Assembly (NCBI RefSeq): GCF_000399665.1
Contig: NZ_KB976986.1
Location: 1,492,773-1,556,772 of the forward strand
Length of the DNA stretch: 64,000 nucleotides
Origin: Acinetobacter calcoaceticus ANC 3811
GTDB taxonomy: Bacteria; Pseudomonadota; Gammaproteobacteria; Pseudomonadales; Moraxellaceae
Reading direction: 5' to 3'
Shown here: piece by piece, positions 8,111 to 16,202 of the stretch
Layout of the letters: each line of letters begins with the position of its first letter
How positions within the stretch are numbered: position 1 is the stretch's first letter
Translations under genes and position numbers: made by a program
The notes under the pieces: generated by a model
What the model was told of the DNA's origin: nothing
Seen by the model: only the letters and a program-made list of their open reading frames with translations
Databases searched by the model: none

Positions 8111-8539
8111 TTAACTTTCTTTTTTCTTAAAATATTCAATAATTTCTTCTCCGTTATTTACAGGCGTTTCTGAAGTAGAATAAGTTTCCTCATAAGCGTA
8201 GGTAGGTAAAGCAACCTTCGCTTGGATTGGTGGTAACTTTTCTTGTCCACCTGTTGTAATCCGTTCAATAAAACCTGCAAGCCATAATACAAATTCTTGA
8301 GTATTCCTACTCTTAGGAATAATACTTAAATCCAATTTAATTTTAGATTCTTGTAGAGGTTTAATCAGTAATTCAGCAAAATCAATATAATTGTATAAAA
8401 GCTTAAGCTTTGTCCCCTTAAGCTCATGTCTGAGTTCAATCATCAAATTGTTGAGATCTTCCATAGGCTCATCTGTAAAGCCTTTTTTTTCTTTAACATT
8501 TTGATATATTTTCTCAGCTATTCTTAAGTACTGGGGCAT
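8111..8539 (-). CDS. Unrecognised 142-residue protein
   Basis: AAGGTAAGGAT precedes the ATG, so translation is plausible. The protein is soluble-looking. Residues 1-75 appear helical and Lys/Glu/Leu-rich. A central segment reads FVLWLAGFIERITTGG, which may be a short hydrophobic helix. The C-terminal 40 residues are polar with Thr/Pro and end in a basic tail. I see no catalytic motif, zinc site or signal peptide, and do not recognise a family. It converges on the 105-residue protein across a shared terminator. Confidence 0.6.
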   Translation of the reverse strand: MPQYLRIAEKIYQNVKEKKGFTDEPMEDLNNLMIELRHELKGTKLKLLYNYIDFAELLIKPLQESKIKLDLSIIPKSRNTQEFVLWLAGFIERITTGGQEKLPPIQAKVALPTYAYEETYSTSETPVNNGEEIIEYFKKKES

Positions 8540-8764
8540 ATCCTTACCTTTATAAAACTGTCATCACTAAAATGAATTTTGGATGAATATAAGTAATTTA
8601 TTGTGTTTATTTTATTAATTTTTTGAAACGATAACTCATCCTAGCAACAATTTATTAACAACAAATTTATAGAAAGACTATAACTCACTAATTTATTGAT
8701 TAATTTTATATTTTCATATAATTATTTTTTTTATTATGTTACATATTTTATAGAAAATAACGAT

Positions 8765-8794
8765 AAGAAAACCCACCTAAAAGTGAGTTTTCTT
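8765..8794 (-). terminator. Probable terminator of the small lipoprotein gene
   Basis: On the minus strand AAGAAAACTCAC pairs with GTGGGTTTTCTT (12 bp, one G-T pair), starting 12 bases after the stop codon of the 48-residue lipoprotein. Confidence 0.6.
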
Positions 8795-8805
8795 AAATGA
8801 AATAA

Positions 8806-8952
8806 TTATGAGTTTTTATTCATTTGCTGAGGAACGGTTGGATCATTAGAGCCATGTGTTCCATCATCATCTGTTGAGTTTCGATCTTGGCAAGCGCTCA
8901 TACCCATAGCAATTGCAACGACCATACTCACTGCACAAAAAATTCTTACCAT
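8806..8952 (-). CDS. Small lipoprotein, 48 residues
   Basis: This short minus-strand ORF begins with an ATG at 8952 after GGTGA. Residues 1-20 form a lipoprotein signal (MVRIFCAVSMVVAIAMGMSA) with the lipidated Cys at 21. The mature peptide is 28 residues, rich in Asp, Asn, Thr and Gln (CQDRNSTDDDG). It therefore probably sits in an envelope membrane as a tiny acidic lipoprotein. A terminator-like hairpin follows directly. Function is unknown; small Asp-rich lipoproteins are common in Acinetobacter envelope stress sets. Confidence 0.7.
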   Translation of the reverse strand: MVRIFCAVSMVVAIAMGMSACQDRNSTDDDGTHGSNDPTVPQQMNKNS

Positions 8953-9425
8953 TGCGGTCACCCTGATTAATTTTAAGATGTAGGCTTATGAATAACATTA
9001 TCTTCTGTTGGCCTACCGCTGCGGTTCTCTTAACTTTTGTAGATTATGCAAGCTTTTGTAAAAATCAAAATTAAATAAATGATTAAAAAATACCATTCTT
9101 GCAATTGATATTTTAATTAAATTTTGGCACTGGCTAATTATTTAAGATTGTTATATTCAGAAAAGTAAAATTGCTCACCCTTTCTAAGTTTGTGTCTTAT
9201 TAAGTCAATGATTGCAAACAATATATAAATTAACAATTAATAAATATTTGATATATAAACATTTAAACTCAAACATTAAGATTAGGTATAATAATTAATC
9301 AATCGTCTAAATTCTAAATAATCGCTTATTTTATTAATCAAAATTTAAAAATATTAATATTTGTTTATATAAACCAATCTTTTATTTTTGCAATTGACCC
9401 GCTTTAATGCTCAGCTTATCATGCT
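8953..9425. other. AT-rich gap upstream of the structured RNA
   Basis: No ORF with a ribosome site is seen here. It likely carries the promoters of the small lipoprotein gene (minus) and of the structured RNA (plus). No clear -35/-10 pair is visible. Confidence 0.5.
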
Positions 9426-9579
9426 CCGGCTGACCTATTTTGTCAGTCGGTTTTAGCAGATCGTCTACCTAAGTGCACTAAAAACACGTTTTTTGGTGTG
9501 GAGCCCCTCGTGCCTTTGACGGAGGAACGGGAGTGGGACACCTTCGGGTGTGCTGGTTTCTTAGGTATCAGTCTGCTAA
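9426..9579 (+). ncRNA. Highly structured RNA element (class not recognised)
   Basis: GC content rises sharply here against an AT-rich background. A 9-bp hairpin (CCGGCTGAC/GTCAGTCGG, 9426-9450) is followed by a long closing stem. In it TTAGCAGA (9453-9460) pairs with TCTGCTAA (9572-9579), and TACCTAAG (9466-9473) with CTTAGGTA (9560-9567), across a small internal loop. Inside are a hairpin at 9476-9498, a purine-rich segment, and a TTCG tetraloop hairpin (ACACC/GGTGT, 9538-9551). The shape is that of a riboswitch-like leader or a stable small RNA. It ends 70 bases before a 49-codon ORF with an ideal ribosome site. I checked it by eye against TPP, cobalamin, yybP-ykoY, M-box and fluoride types without a match. 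Confidence 0.7.
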
Positions 9580-9649
9580 CCCTCTTTCGTTTCACCACCA
9601 TAATTAATAGCAGTGATTGGGCGTAACTTCTTTTATCAAGGAGTCTCTA

Positions 9650-9799
9650 ATGACTATTATTTTATATCATTTTATTTTTCTTAAACTTCATTATCTTATC
9701 GTTCAGCTTAAAACACTTTTAAAGAATTCCTCTCATCTTTTCACCTATCCCGACTTTTATCTTTACACGGAAAAAATCTCAAGATTTAACGCCAGCTAA
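9650..9799 (+). CDS. Small 49-residue hydrophobic/aromatic protein after the structured RNA
   Basis: AAGGAG (9638-9643) lies 6 bases before the ATG at 9650, an ideal site; an upstream in-frame TTG is therefore unlikely to be used. The product is 49 residues. Residues 1-20 are hydrophobic (MTIILYHFIFLKLHYLIVQL) and could insert in the membrane. The rest is Phe/Tyr/Ser-rich with Lys. It could be a small membrane protein or a leader peptide read as part of the control by the RNA upstream. No family is recognised. The next gene, a lipoprotein, starts 57 bases later on the same strand. Confidence 0.6.
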   Translation: MTIILYHFIFLKLHYLIVQLKTLLKNSSHLFTYPDFYLYTEKISRFNAS

Positions 9800-9856
9800 A
9801 GATTAGCCCCTCTATAAGCATAACTTAACGATAACAACAACCAACGAAGAGCAATA

Positions 9857-10159
9857 ATGATGTTTTTTTCATATCGTATTGTTTTAGTGTGCACCCTATT
9901 AATAAGTTCTATAAGTTTATTAGGTTGCAGATCTATTAGTAAAAACGAATTCAATACCCATTGTATGTGGTCAGGCCGTGCGCTCTCACAATGCAATTGT
10001 ATTTATAACTCTTTAGAAGAACATTATTCGCCACAATTTGTACAAGACCTACCAAAAGTAAGCTTACAAAATATTGACGCGAACATGAACTTTGTGGAAA
10101 CCATGAATGAAACAATTCACCAATGTCAGTTAAGTGCAAGAAAAGACCCAATTAACTGA
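9857..10159 (+). CDS. Small lipoprotein, 100 residues
   Basis: The N-terminus is a lipoprotein signal with lipobox LLGC and the modified Cys at residue 24. The mature part is about 77 residues with four further Cys (HCMWSGRALSQCNCIY and a Cys near the end), suggesting disulfides in the periplasm. Tandem ATGs at 9857/9860 leave the exact start open. The last eight bases overlap the end of the convergent LysR gene, so there is no room for a separate terminator. I do not recognise the family. Confidence 0.72.
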   Translation: MMFFSYRIVLVCTLLISSISLLGCRSISKNEFNTHCMWSGRALSQCNCIYNSLEEHYSPQFVQDLPKVSLQNIDANMNFVETMNETIHQCQLSARKDPIN

Positions 10160-11057
10160 TATTTGCATGCTCTACCAAGAAATCTAAAAAGACCCGTACA
10201 CGTTTAGGAACATATTTATCATGACCGATCCAGACAGCATGAAATTCTTCAGAAGCATGAATATTCCAGTCTTCAAGAATTTTAATTAACTGCTTTTGTT
10301 CTAGCGCTTTTCGAATTTGAAATTCATTTAGCTGTGCAATGCCAACATCGGCAAGCGCTAACTGCAAAATCGCTTCTCCATGATTTACTCTTAAAACCTG
10401 AGTAGGCAGGAGTGCGATTTCTTGATCTGCTTTTTTAAATAACCATGTTTTATTCTGGCGTTGATAACTTACGTCTAAAAGTTGGTGTTCGTAAAGTTCA
10501 TCTGGATGCTGTGGACAACCGCACTGTGTAATATATGTTGGTGAACATACATAATGTTTATGCGTGCTCCCCAATGAACGCGCCACTAGATTTGAATTTT
10601 TTAATGGCCCTGTCCGAATGGCAACATCAATTCTTTGCTCAACTAAATTAATGACTTCATCACTTAAATGAGCCTCTAATTCAATTTGTGGATAGCGCTG
10701 ATTAAATAAAGAAATACAAGGTAATAAAAAATGCGTCCAATATGAAAGACTGGTATGAATTCTTATTCGCCCTTTCGGTGTGTGTTTGGCAGTAACCGAT
10801 TGTTCAAGCTCATCTAGCTCACTGAGTATTTGAAGACCCTGCTCATAAAACTGGCATCCTTCACTGGTGAGTTGAAACTGGCGTGTTGAACGGTTAAGTA
10901 ACCTTACCCCAAGTCTTTTCTCTAAACGAGCAATTAATTTACTGACAGCAGACGGCGTCATGTCGCATGCTCTTGCTACAGCAGAAAAGCTTCCTAACTC
11001 GACCACACGAATAAAAATTGCCAGCTCGCCAGATCGATTAATATCAAAATATGACAT
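10152..11057 (-). CDS. LysR-family transcriptional regulator
   Basis: The 301-residue protein has the N-terminal winged helix-turn-helix (FSAVARACDMTPSAVSKLIARLEKRLGVRLLNR, residues about 23-56) and a periplasmic-binding-like effector domain from residue 90. It belongs to the CrgA/DsdC-like subgroup by general appearance (TRQFQLTSEG), but its effector is unknown. It is divergent from the SGNH hydrolase gene with 111 bases between starts, the usual arrangement for regulator and target. I infer that it controls the hydrolase. Confidence 0.92.
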   Translation of the reverse strand: MSYFDINRSGELAIFIRVVELGSFSAVARACDMTPSAVSKLIARLEKRLGVRLLNRSTRQFQLTSEGCQFYEQGLQILSELDELEQSVTAKHTPKGRIRIHTSLSYWTHFLLPCISLFNQRYPQIELEAHLSDEVINLVEQRIDVAIRTGPLKNSNLVARSLGSTHKHYVCSPTYITQCGCPQHPDELYEHQLLDVSYQRQNKTWLFKKADQEIALLPTQVLRVNHGEAILQLALADVGIAQLNEFQIRKALEQKQLIKILEDWNIHASEEFHAVWIGHDKYVPKRVRVFLDFLVEHANIS

Positions 11058-11168
11058 AACGAAATCTATTTATGAATCTGTTTCACAAATCTTATTCCGC
11101 TTAGACCGCTATAACAAGCCAGCAATTTGTTTCAAGATAACTTTAATTCGTTTTAAAGAGTTCATGAG

Positions 11169-12407
11169 ATGAAACTTTATAAATCCGCCCTATTCTCTCT
11201 GGTTTTAATTACGAGCTTTGCACAAGCAGAAGTACAAAAGAGCGAATGGATTACCACTTGGGCAGCTAGCCCCCAAAAAGTCTGGGATAAAGATTTTGTT
11301 TTCCCGACTCATATTCCTGAACAAATATCTAACCAAACGATCAGACAAGTGAGTCAAATTAGTTTGGGTGGTGTAAGTGTTCGACTTGTTTTTACCAATC
11401 AATATGGCAAAAAACCGCTTTATATTGATAAAACAACAATTGGCTTAGCGGACACAGCAAGTCTGAAATCTAAGAGCGCCTATCCTGTGTATTTTTCTGG
11501 GCAACTTAAAGCAAAAATTTTACCGGGCAAACAACTAGTGAGTGATCCAATCGAATTAGCTGTTCCCGATCATGCGCAGTTAATGGTAAATAGCTTTATT
11601 CAAAAGCCAACAACCTTTAAAACATTCCATTGGGATGCTAAACAAACCAGTTGGATTATTACTGGTAACCAGACAGCACACTTAAGTGTTCCTACGAATG
11701 CTCAAGCAACAACGGCGAGGTTATTATTGTCGGCAGTAGAAGTAAAACCGAAGCGTAAAGCTCATGTTGTTGCAGTTATTGGAGATTCCATTACCGACGG
11801 CGCAACTGCAACTCTAGATGCAAATTCTCGATGGACTGATTTTTTAGCTAAACGTTTATCAGCAGACCATGTGGCTGTCATTAATAGTGGAATTTCAGGA
11901 AATCGGTTACTTAACGACGGTATGGGTGACAGTGCTTTAAAACGTTTAAAAACTGAGGTGTTTCAATACTCAGGGGTTAAAACTTTAATTGTGCTGGTGG
12001 GTATCAATGATATTTCATGGCCCGGTACAGCTTTTGCACCTAAACAACAAATACCGTCTTTTGAAGCATTAACTGAGGGTTATAAACGTGTTGTAAAGGA
12101 AGCTCATGAGCAAGGTATTCAAGTGATTGGGGCGACGTTACTTCCCTTTTCAGGTGCTTTACCCAATACACCTTTAGATAATTATTACCAACCCAATAAA
12201 GATGAATTACGTCAGCGAATCAATCACTGGATGAGAACCAGTAAAACATTTGATGGGGTTCTGGATCTTGAGCAAGGCTTAAAAGATTCAAAACATCCTG
12301 AGCGATTGAATCCAATTTATGATTCTGGTGATCATTTACATCCAAATGATAAAGGTAATCAGCAAATGGCAAATCTGGTTCATTTAAACCAGTTACTTAA
12401 CAAATAA
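11169..12407 (+). CDS. Secreted SGNH/GDSL hydrolase
   Basis: A signal peptide (residues 1-20, ending AQA) indicates export. The protein has an N-terminal beta-rich domain of about 180 residues and then an SGNH hydrolase domain. Block I is GDSITDG with the nucleophile Ser207, block II SGISGNR, block III GIND, and block V has the Asp-His pair in DHLHPND. This layout is that of the rhamnogalacturonan-acetylesterase-like/GDSL lipases. The substrate may be an ester of a carbohydrate or lipid; none can be fixed from sequence. It is divergent from the LysR gene and ends in a strong hairpin shared with the convergent transporter. Confidence 0.9.
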   Translation: MKLYKSALFSLVLITSFAQAEVQKSEWITTWAASPQKVWDKDFVFPTHIPEQISNQTIRQVSQISLGGVSVRLVFTNQYGKKPLYIDKTTIGLADTASLKSKSAYPVYFSGQLKAKILPGKQLVSDPIELAVPDHAQLMVNSFIQKPTTFKTFHWDAKQTSWIITGNQTAHLSVPTNAQATTARLLLSAVEVKPKRKAHVVAVIGDSITDGATATLDANSRWTDFLAKRLSADHVAVINSGISGNRLLNDGMGDSALKRLKTEVFQYSGVKTLIVLVGINDISWPGTAFAPKQQIPSFEALTEGYKRVVKEAHEQGIQVIGATLLPFSGALPNTPLDNYYQPNKDELRQRINHWMRTSKTFDGVLDLEQGLKDSKHPERLNPIYDSGDHLHPNDKGNQQMANLVHLNQLLNK

Positions 12408-12416
12408 AACTTCCAA

Positions 12417-12447
12417 ATACAGGTAGGAATAATTTCCCTACCTGTAT
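12417..12447. terminator. Hairpin between convergent genes
   Basis: An 11-bp stem, ATACAGGTAGG pairing with CCTACCTGTAT, has a 9-base loop. T runs are weak on both sides. Confidence 0.65.
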
Positions 12448-12456
12448 AAATATGTA

Positions 12457-13812
12457 TTAGCCACCCTCTAGTTCAGTAGAGAGTTTTGGAGCAATATTTT
12501 TTTCTTCAACAGCATGTCGTCGCAGAACCATAACAGCGAAAAGCGCCAAAATTGCAGGGATTGCGATCATCACGAAATTCATCTTATGGGGCAATTCTAA
12601 TACTAATAACATGCCTGTTAAGATTGGACCAACAATTGCCCCAATACGACCAACACCAGAAGCACAGCCAATCCCAGTAGAGCGCACACTCAATGGATAA
12701 TATTGTGCAACGTAGCTATAAAGCAGAATTGAGGTACCAATCGTTGCAGCACCTGCAACAGTAACCAAACCATATAAAACATAGGCTGGTGACTTAAAGC
12801 CTAAACCTATTAATGCAAAAACACCCGCCAGCAACATTCCCATAATTACAGGTTTTAGATGGAATTTATCAGACAAAATACCACCGCCAATTGAACCGAT
12901 CATTGCGCCAACATTTAGGGCAAGCAAGAATAAAATACTTTTGCCCAATGAATACCCTGCTGCAAGCATGAGTTTTGGTAACCAGCTGCTTAAGGCATAC
13001 ACCATGAGTAAGCACATAAAGAACACGAGCCAGAACATGAGCGTATTAAATGCACGACCTTGTTGAAATAATCCTTTTACAGAACTACCTGTGGGAACAT
13101 TATCTTCATTAAGTACTAATTGCGTATTGATCGTTATGGTTTGCTCAGGTGAAATTTTTTGAATAATGCGCTGTGCCTGTTCAGTTTTCCCAGTCTTAAC
13201 CAAGAAGGTTAAAGATTCAGGTAAAAACTTCCAAATAACAGGTAATAAAAATAGTGGAATACCGGCAATTAAAAACATAATTTGCCATCCCTGACTTTCA
13301 ACCAAATAACTACCAATTAAGGCTGAAAGAATTCCCCCAATCGCATAACCACTAAACATACTCCCTACTAGAGTACTGCGTATGCGTTTAGGTGCGTATT
13401 CCGAGGTCAGAGCAACTAGATTTGGCATGACCCCACCAATGCCTAGCCCCGCCAAGAACCGAAGTACCCCAAACTCAAGTGGACTTGATGCAAAAGCGCC
13501 TAAAAAAGTGAACCCGCTAAAAAGAGTGATACAAATTAAAATCACATTTTTACGGCCTATTTTATCTGCCAAAGTTCCAAAGAACATTGCCCCAAACATC
13601 ATTCCACATAGAGCCGTACTTGCTAACATTCCCGCCTGTACAGCGGTCAACGACCACTCTTGCATTAGCAAAGGCAGCACTACTCCATAAATAACCAGAT
13701 CATACCCATCAAAAATAATAATTAATAAGCACCAAAGTAAAATACTCCAGTGATACGATCTAAACTTGGCCTGATCAATAATTTCATTTACATTTAATTT
13801 AGAAGTTGTCAT
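12457..13812 (-). CDS. MFS transporter, aromatic acid:H+ symporter (AAHS) family
   Basis: The 451-residue inner-membrane protein has twelve predicted membrane segments. The AAHS signature FDGYDLVIYGVVLP with acidic residues sits in helix 1, and the MFS loop GTLADKIGRKN between helices 2 and 3. BenK, PcaK and VanK of Acinetobacter belong to this family, which imports benzoate or hydroxybenzoates with protons. The substrate here is not fixed. GAGGAGG lies just before the start. It lies 83 bases behind the porin gene on the same strand, so the two probably form an uptake operon spanning both membranes. Confidence 0.92.
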   Translation of the reverse strand: MTTSKLNVNEIIDQAKFRSYHWSILLWCLLIIIFDGYDLVIYGVVLPLLMQEWSLTAVQAGMLASTALCGMMFGAMFFGTLADKIGRKNVILICITLFSGFTFLGAFASSPLEFGVLRFLAGLGIGGVMPNLVALTSEYAPKRIRSTLVGSMFSGYAIGGILSALIGSYLVESQGWQIMFLIAGIPLFLLPVIWKFLPESLTFLVKTGKTEQAQRIIQKISPEQTITINTQLVLNEDNVPTGSSVKGLFQQGRAFNTLMFWLVFFMCLLMVYALSSWLPKLMLAAGYSLGKSILFLLALNVGAMIGSIGGGILSDKFHLKPVIMGMLLAGVFALIGLGFKSPAYVLYGLVTVAGAATIGTSILLYSYVAQYYPLSVRSTGIGCASGVGRIGAIVGPILTGMLLVLELPHKMNFVMIAIPAILALFAVMVLRRHAVEEKNIAPKLSTELEGG

Positions 13813-13895
13813 TTACCCACCTCCTCTGTGAGATAAATTCATATTCAATTCTTTTAAAAAGAAAAAACAGATTATTCAAGGTTTTGTTGAGTAAA

Positions 13896-15182
13896 TTAAA
13901 AGTCATAAGTCGCCATCATATTGAAGCGGTTATCAATCCCGTTACGTCCATCAAAAGTTTCTCGTTCGCCATACACATATTCGACACCCAACGTAATTGG
14001 CTTGTAAGGGTTATAAAGTGCATTTACCCAGCCCTGCCAAAGCTGTTTGTTTTGAGTGGTGCTATTACGTTGTAACTCGGCAAAACGGTTGTCATCTTTG
14101 GCTTTCATATAGCCATAAGCTAAGGTTGAACGGATTTTTGGCGTAAATTGATGAGTAATACCCAAAGAAACGGTGTCAAATTCATTGCTATGCATATTGT
14201 TTTGATCATCTATTGCATAGCCGCTATTACTCCATAGCAAGAAACGCCCATCTCCTTTGACATGGTAATAATCGGCTTTGAGTAAGGTATCGGGCGTAAT
14301 TTGATATTTACCGCCGAAGCCCACGCCCCAAGCGACTTGCTCATCATTATTAGTTCTTTTTTCGGCAACTAAACTACGGGCAGATAACATCGAACCATTG
14401 GCAAATTTATGATTTAAGCGTCCTACCAAAGCTGGTAAGCGCATTTTATTGTCAGGGTCAGTTGTCGCAGTATATTTCGGGTCTTCAACAGATATTGCAA
14501 AACTCGTATTGGCAGTTAAGTTATCGCTATAGCGGACGAGAGGTGATCTTAATAATGCACTGCCTACAAATGTGCCTGCATCAATCGTTTCAGGATAATA
14601 TTCAGGTGCGATAAATGTTGACCACGTTTGACCGATGAGCCATTTATCAAACGTTAAATAAGCATGGCGTATCCGAAACTGATCACGAGTTGCAGCCCCA
14701 AAGAAGTCCATTTCCAGTTTCCCGCCGACATCACCCGCAGCAGTTGGAGTTTTAAAATTCAACCCAAAACGTGTCACATTAACGGTACTGTGTAATTGGT
14801 CTTTTTGAGCAGATTCTTCTGGCGTATTTTCGAGTGGAACACCGCTAATATTGTTATACATGGTAGATGCGCCCTTCATTTGATATGAAGCATCTGCCCG
14901 TATATATCCATATAAGTTAAATTCAGCACCAGACTTAGTTAACACTTGTTTTGTAGGCTGAGCAGCTTGAGGAGTTGCAGAAGTTGCCAGCTCCACTCTT
15001 TGTTGCGATAAAGATTTTTGAGCTTGTATATTTGCTTGTAGCATAGCCCGTAGTTCTTTTACTTCTTGGCGAAGTTGTTCTATTTCAGGATCTGTTTGAC
15101 CTGCAAAAGCAGAAGACACAAACAGGGTCACAGAAATAGCTAATAGGCTTTTTTGAACCGTTGTATTTAAAGCATTTATCAT
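13896..15182 (-). CDS. DcaP-like trimeric outer-membrane porin
   Basis: The 428-residue protein has a signal peptide ending near residue 27 (SAFA), then an N-terminal coiled coil (residues about 32-65: IEQLRQEVKELRAMLQA). The barrel begins at FNLYGYIRADASYQ and ends with the C-terminal Phe (MATYDF) required for barrel insertion. DcaP proteins are trimeric channels for negatively charged dicarboxylates or aromatic acids. It lies upstream of an AAHS transporter, fitting joint uptake. Its leader contains three hairpins, described separately. It is a paralogue of the porin at 35050-36366. Confidence 0.92.
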   Translation of the reverse strand: MINALNTTVQKSLLAISVTLFVSSAFAGQTDPEIEQLRQEVKELRAMLQANIQAQKSLSQQRVELATSATPQAAQPTKQVLTKSGAEFNLYGYIRADASYQMKGASTMYNNISGVPLENTPEESAQKDQLHSTVNVTRFGLNFKTPTAAGDVGGKLEMDFFGAATRDQFRIRHAYLTFDKWLIGQTWSTFIAPEYYPETIDAGTFVGSALLRSPLVRYSDNLTANTSFAISVEDPKYTATTDPDNKMRLPALVGRLNHKFANGSMLSARSLVAEKRTNNDEQVAWGVGFGGKYQITPDTLLKADYYHVKGDGRFLLWSNSGYAIDDQNNMHSNEFDTVSLGITHQFTPKIRSTLAYGYMKAKDDNRFAELQRNSTTQNKQLWQGWVNALYNPYKPITLGVEYVYGERETFDGRNGIDNRFNMMATYDF

Positions 15183-15198
15183 AAAACTTTCCTTTTTT

Positions 15199-15420
15199 GA
15201 TCTTTAATTAGACTTAAAGATCTCTACGTCCTTTTTGTTATGTGCCTATCTAAAACAGGCCCTTAGAAATCTGACTTTCTTCCTCTAGAAAGTCTTTCAT
15301 CATATTTTTTAGACAAAACCTCCCTTAAGCAGCATTGAGGCCACTTTTTAATGTGTTATAGGTAAAGCTAGTTCTTCTAATTTTTTTCGTTTTTTATATT
15401 CTCATCCTCTTTGAGAATAT
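15199..15420 (-). promoter_or_regulatory. Leader with three hairpins, two exposing GGA loops
   Basis: On the minus strand, upstream of the porin start, are three perfect stems. One is 9 bp with an AAGAGGA loop (15396-15420). One is 8 bp with an AGAGGA loop (15273-15294). One is 9 bp with loop GTCTAA (15199-15222), just before the ribosome site. GGA in a hairpin loop is the recognition feature of CsrA/RsmA. Direct binding is inference. Confidence 0.5.
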
Positions 15421-15458
15421 TTAGGTGTTAAGACAACATTCCCTTGTCTCTACTGACA

Positions 15459-16130
15459 TTATTTTTTTGCAATAAAACCCTGATACGTCAAAATTTGCGT
15501 ATATGGCTGTATGCTTTCAAAGCCAGTTTTTTCCAAAAGTTTTATATACCCTTCTGTAGTTAAGCTAAAAAAGTCTTGCGCCATACGCTCTAACATTTTC
15601 TGACATTGCTCTTCAGTTAAACCTTGAGCCAAACATAAATAACGTAGTGCTTGAAGCTGCTGTGGGTTTACACAAGTCATTAAATCGTAGGTAAGTAAAA
15701 CTGCTTTTTCTTTTAAGCGATCATAAATATCTTTAAAAAAAATAGGTTTTATGTCGTCTGCAATAAAATGAGCCACGAGAATAGAAAGTGCAGCATCAAA
15801 GCAATTTTCCAGAGGCAAAGCCGAAGTTTCACCATGAACAAAGGTCACTTGAGAAGATTTACCTAAAAGTTCAACCTGTTCTTGGGCTTTGTGCAGCATG
15901 GTCAAAGAGGGATCAACTGCTGTAAATTTCCAGTCTGGATGCCGTTTAAGTAAATATTCAAGTTCATAACCCGTACCACAGCCCACAATTAAAATATGAG
16001 CATTAGGTTTCAACACCGATTGTAAAATGGCATCCACCTGTTGATGGATGACTTCATAACCTGGAATTAATTTACGAATATGTTCGTCATATCCTTCGAC
16101 TACTTTTGGGCTATTAAAGTCTTTTGCCAT
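15459..16130 (-). CDS. SAM-dependent class I methyltransferase
   Basis: The 223-residue protein has the class I methyltransferase motif I VGCGTGYELEYL at residues about 49-60. The acidic end of strand 2 (AVDPS) follows, then a motif II-like ALPLENCFDAALS. The substrate is not evident; the fold resembles the UbiE/TrmB-type methyltransferases with a C-terminal helical cap. The gene lies 72 bases behind the acyl-CoA synthetase gene on the same strand, but a functional link is uncertain. Confidence 0.85.
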   Translation of the reverse strand: MAKDFNSPKVVEGYDEHIRKLIPGYEVIHQQVDAILQSVLKPNAHILIVGCGTGYELEYLLKRHPDWKFTAVDPSLTMLHKAQEQVELLGKSSQVTFVHGETSALPLENCFDAALSILVAHFIADDIKPIFFKDIYDRLKEKAVLLTYDLMTCVNPQQLQALRYLCLAQGLTEEQCQKMLERMAQDFFSLTTEGYIKLLEKTGFESIQPYTQILTYQGFIAKK

Positions 16131-16202
16131 TTTGTTTTATCCTCTATTTAAACTGCCTTTAATTTTATAGTTTGCTGCACTTTGAACGGGCTTTAGATTT
16201 CT

